Shown: positions 5,791 to 6,071 of the stretch, piece after piece
Layout: each line of letters opens with the position of its first letter
Numbering within the stretch: the first letter of the stretch is position 1
Origin: an uncultured Oscillospiraceae bacterium
Lineage (GTDB): Bacteria > Bacillota > Clostridia > Oscillospirales > Oscillospiraceae
Direction of reading: 5' to 3'
Length of the DNA stretch: 6,071 bases
Assembly: GCA_944385305.1 (NCBI GenBank)
Contig: CALWWS010000122.1
Location: 1 to 6,071 of the forward strand
Position numbers and translations under genes: made by a program
The notes under the pieces: generated by a model
Told to the model about the DNA's origin: nothing
Seen by the model: the letters and a program-made list of their open reading frames with translations, nothing else
Databases searched by the model: none

Positions 5791-5881
5791 GGAGTAGTAT
5801 CGAAGTGGTCATAACGAGCACGATTGGAAATCGTGTAGCCGCTGAAACGGCTCGAGGGTTCGAATCCCTCCTACTCCGCCA
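5791..5881 (+). tRNA. tRNA-Ser(GGA)
   Basis: The + strand folds as a class II tRNA. The acceptor stem is GGAGTAG/CTACTCC, the anticodon stem CACGA/TCGTG surrounds the loop TTGGAAA with anticodon GGA at 5826-5828, and the long variable arm is AGCCG/CGGCT with a six-base loop. The T arm is GAGGG-TTCGAAT-CCCTC, followed by discriminator G and an encoded CCA (5879-5881). It reads serine UCC/UCU codons. It is transcribed alone from the promoter at 5697-5724 and ends at the hairpin beginning 4 bases downstream. Confidence 0.97.
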
Positions 5882-5884
5882 GAA

Positions 5885-5919
5885 GCCCCTGTGATCCTCC
5901 GGGTCACAGGGGCCTTTTT
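5885..5919 (+). terminator. Rho-independent terminator after tRNA-Ser(GGA)
   Basis: GCCCCTGTGA (5885-5894) pairs perfectly with TCACAGGGGC (5904-5913). The stem can extend inward by three more pairs including one G-T, leaving a 3-base loop. A T5 run follows (5915-5919) and then a further CTTT. Only 17 bases separate the T run from the GTG start of the next gene. Confidence 0.9.
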
Positions 5920-5936
5920 CTTTCAGGGGTGGTACT

Positions 5937-6071
5937 GTGAAAATACTGAGACAAATCTGCCTTCTCTTCGCCCTGTGCTGGGTCAGCCAGATCATCGAGG
6001 CCCTGCTCCCCTTCCCCTTCCCGGCCAGCGTCATCGGCATGATCCTGCTGCTCCTCCTGCTGTGCACCCGG
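5937..6071 (+). CDS. CidA/LrgA-family holin-like membrane protein, 5' end only
   Basis: The first 45 codons of a gene that runs off the right edge. It begins at GTG 5937-5939, 7 bases after AGGGG (5925-5929); no better in-frame start is visible. The translation starts MKILRQICLLFALCWVSQII and continues with EALLPFPFPASVIGMILLLL. That pattern matches the N-terminus of CidA/LrgA proteins: a first membrane helix, a short loop with the conserved P-x-S-x-I-G-M element (P29, S31, I33, G34, M35), then a Leu-rich second helix. Members are small holin-like inner-membrane proteins of about 110-150 residues, implicated in control of murein hydrolase activity, cell death or metabolite export, and usually followed by an LrgB/CidB gene, which would lie outside this window. 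Whether it is cidA-like or lrgA-like cannot be decided. The start follows the tRNA terminator so closely that no separate promoter fits between them. Confidence 0.8.
   Translation, partial: MKILRQICLLFALCWVSQIIEALLPFPFPASVIGMILLLLLLCTR

Noticed and set aside
5543..6067. Open frame on the - strand spanning tRNA-Ser(GGA) and the CidA start
   Set aside because: It runs antisense through a tRNA, a terminator and a recognisable gene start, and its residues show no family pattern.
1..6071. CRISPR array, insertion sequence, integrase or defence genes next to the tRNAs
   Set aside because: tRNA genes are common integration targets, but I see no spaced repeat array, transposase or integrase-like protein, and no duplicated tRNA 3' end that would mark an attachment site.

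Overview
The window looks like a stretch of chromosome from a GC-rich member of the Clostridia, probably a gut Oscillospiraceae relative such as the Flavonifractor/Oscillibacter/Lawsonibacter group. This is an inference from strongly C/G-ending codons, AGGAGG-type ribosome binding sites, TTGACA/TATAAT promoters, a SleB-type wall hydrolase joined to a Firmicutes-style stalk domain, and a conserved but uncharacterised radical SAM gene pair. No ribosomal RNA or species-specific marker is present, so the assignment stays at that level.

Layout from left to right. Positions 1-266 hold the 3' end of a + strand gene that I do not recognise; its reading frame appears broken in a C-rich stretch. A strong hairpin terminator (287-321) separates it from a convergent - strand block. 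In the direction of transcription that block is an SLC13/ArsB-like membrane permease (4118-2994), a TIGR03960-type radical SAM protein (2876-1041) and its DUF2344/TIGR03936 partner (1048-386). The last two overlap by 8 bases and are clearly translationally coupled. A good sigma-A promoter sits between the permease and the radical SAM gene.

The right half is built around serine tRNAs. Two on the - strand, tRNA-Ser(UGA) and tRNA-Ser(GCU), share one extended -10 promoter and end at a long hairpin terminator just upstream of the permease. A third, tRNA-Ser(GGA), lies on the + strand with its own extended -10 promoter and terminator, immediately before a CidA/LrgA-family gene that runs off the right edge. 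Between the two tRNA units is a - strand gene for a secreted SleB/CwlJ-like cell-wall hydrolase with its own promoter, upstream tandem repeats and terminator. About 250 bases between that promoter and the tRNA-Ser(GGA) promoter hold no gene I can support.

I see no defence system, mobile element or CRISPR array. The most interesting points are the uncharacterised radical SAM pair; the parallel arrangement in which two membrane-protein genes sit directly behind tRNA-Ser terminators with no visible room for their own promoters; palindromes and repeats at the promoters of the tRNA-Ser(GGA) unit and the hydrolase; and the apparent frameshift at the left edge.
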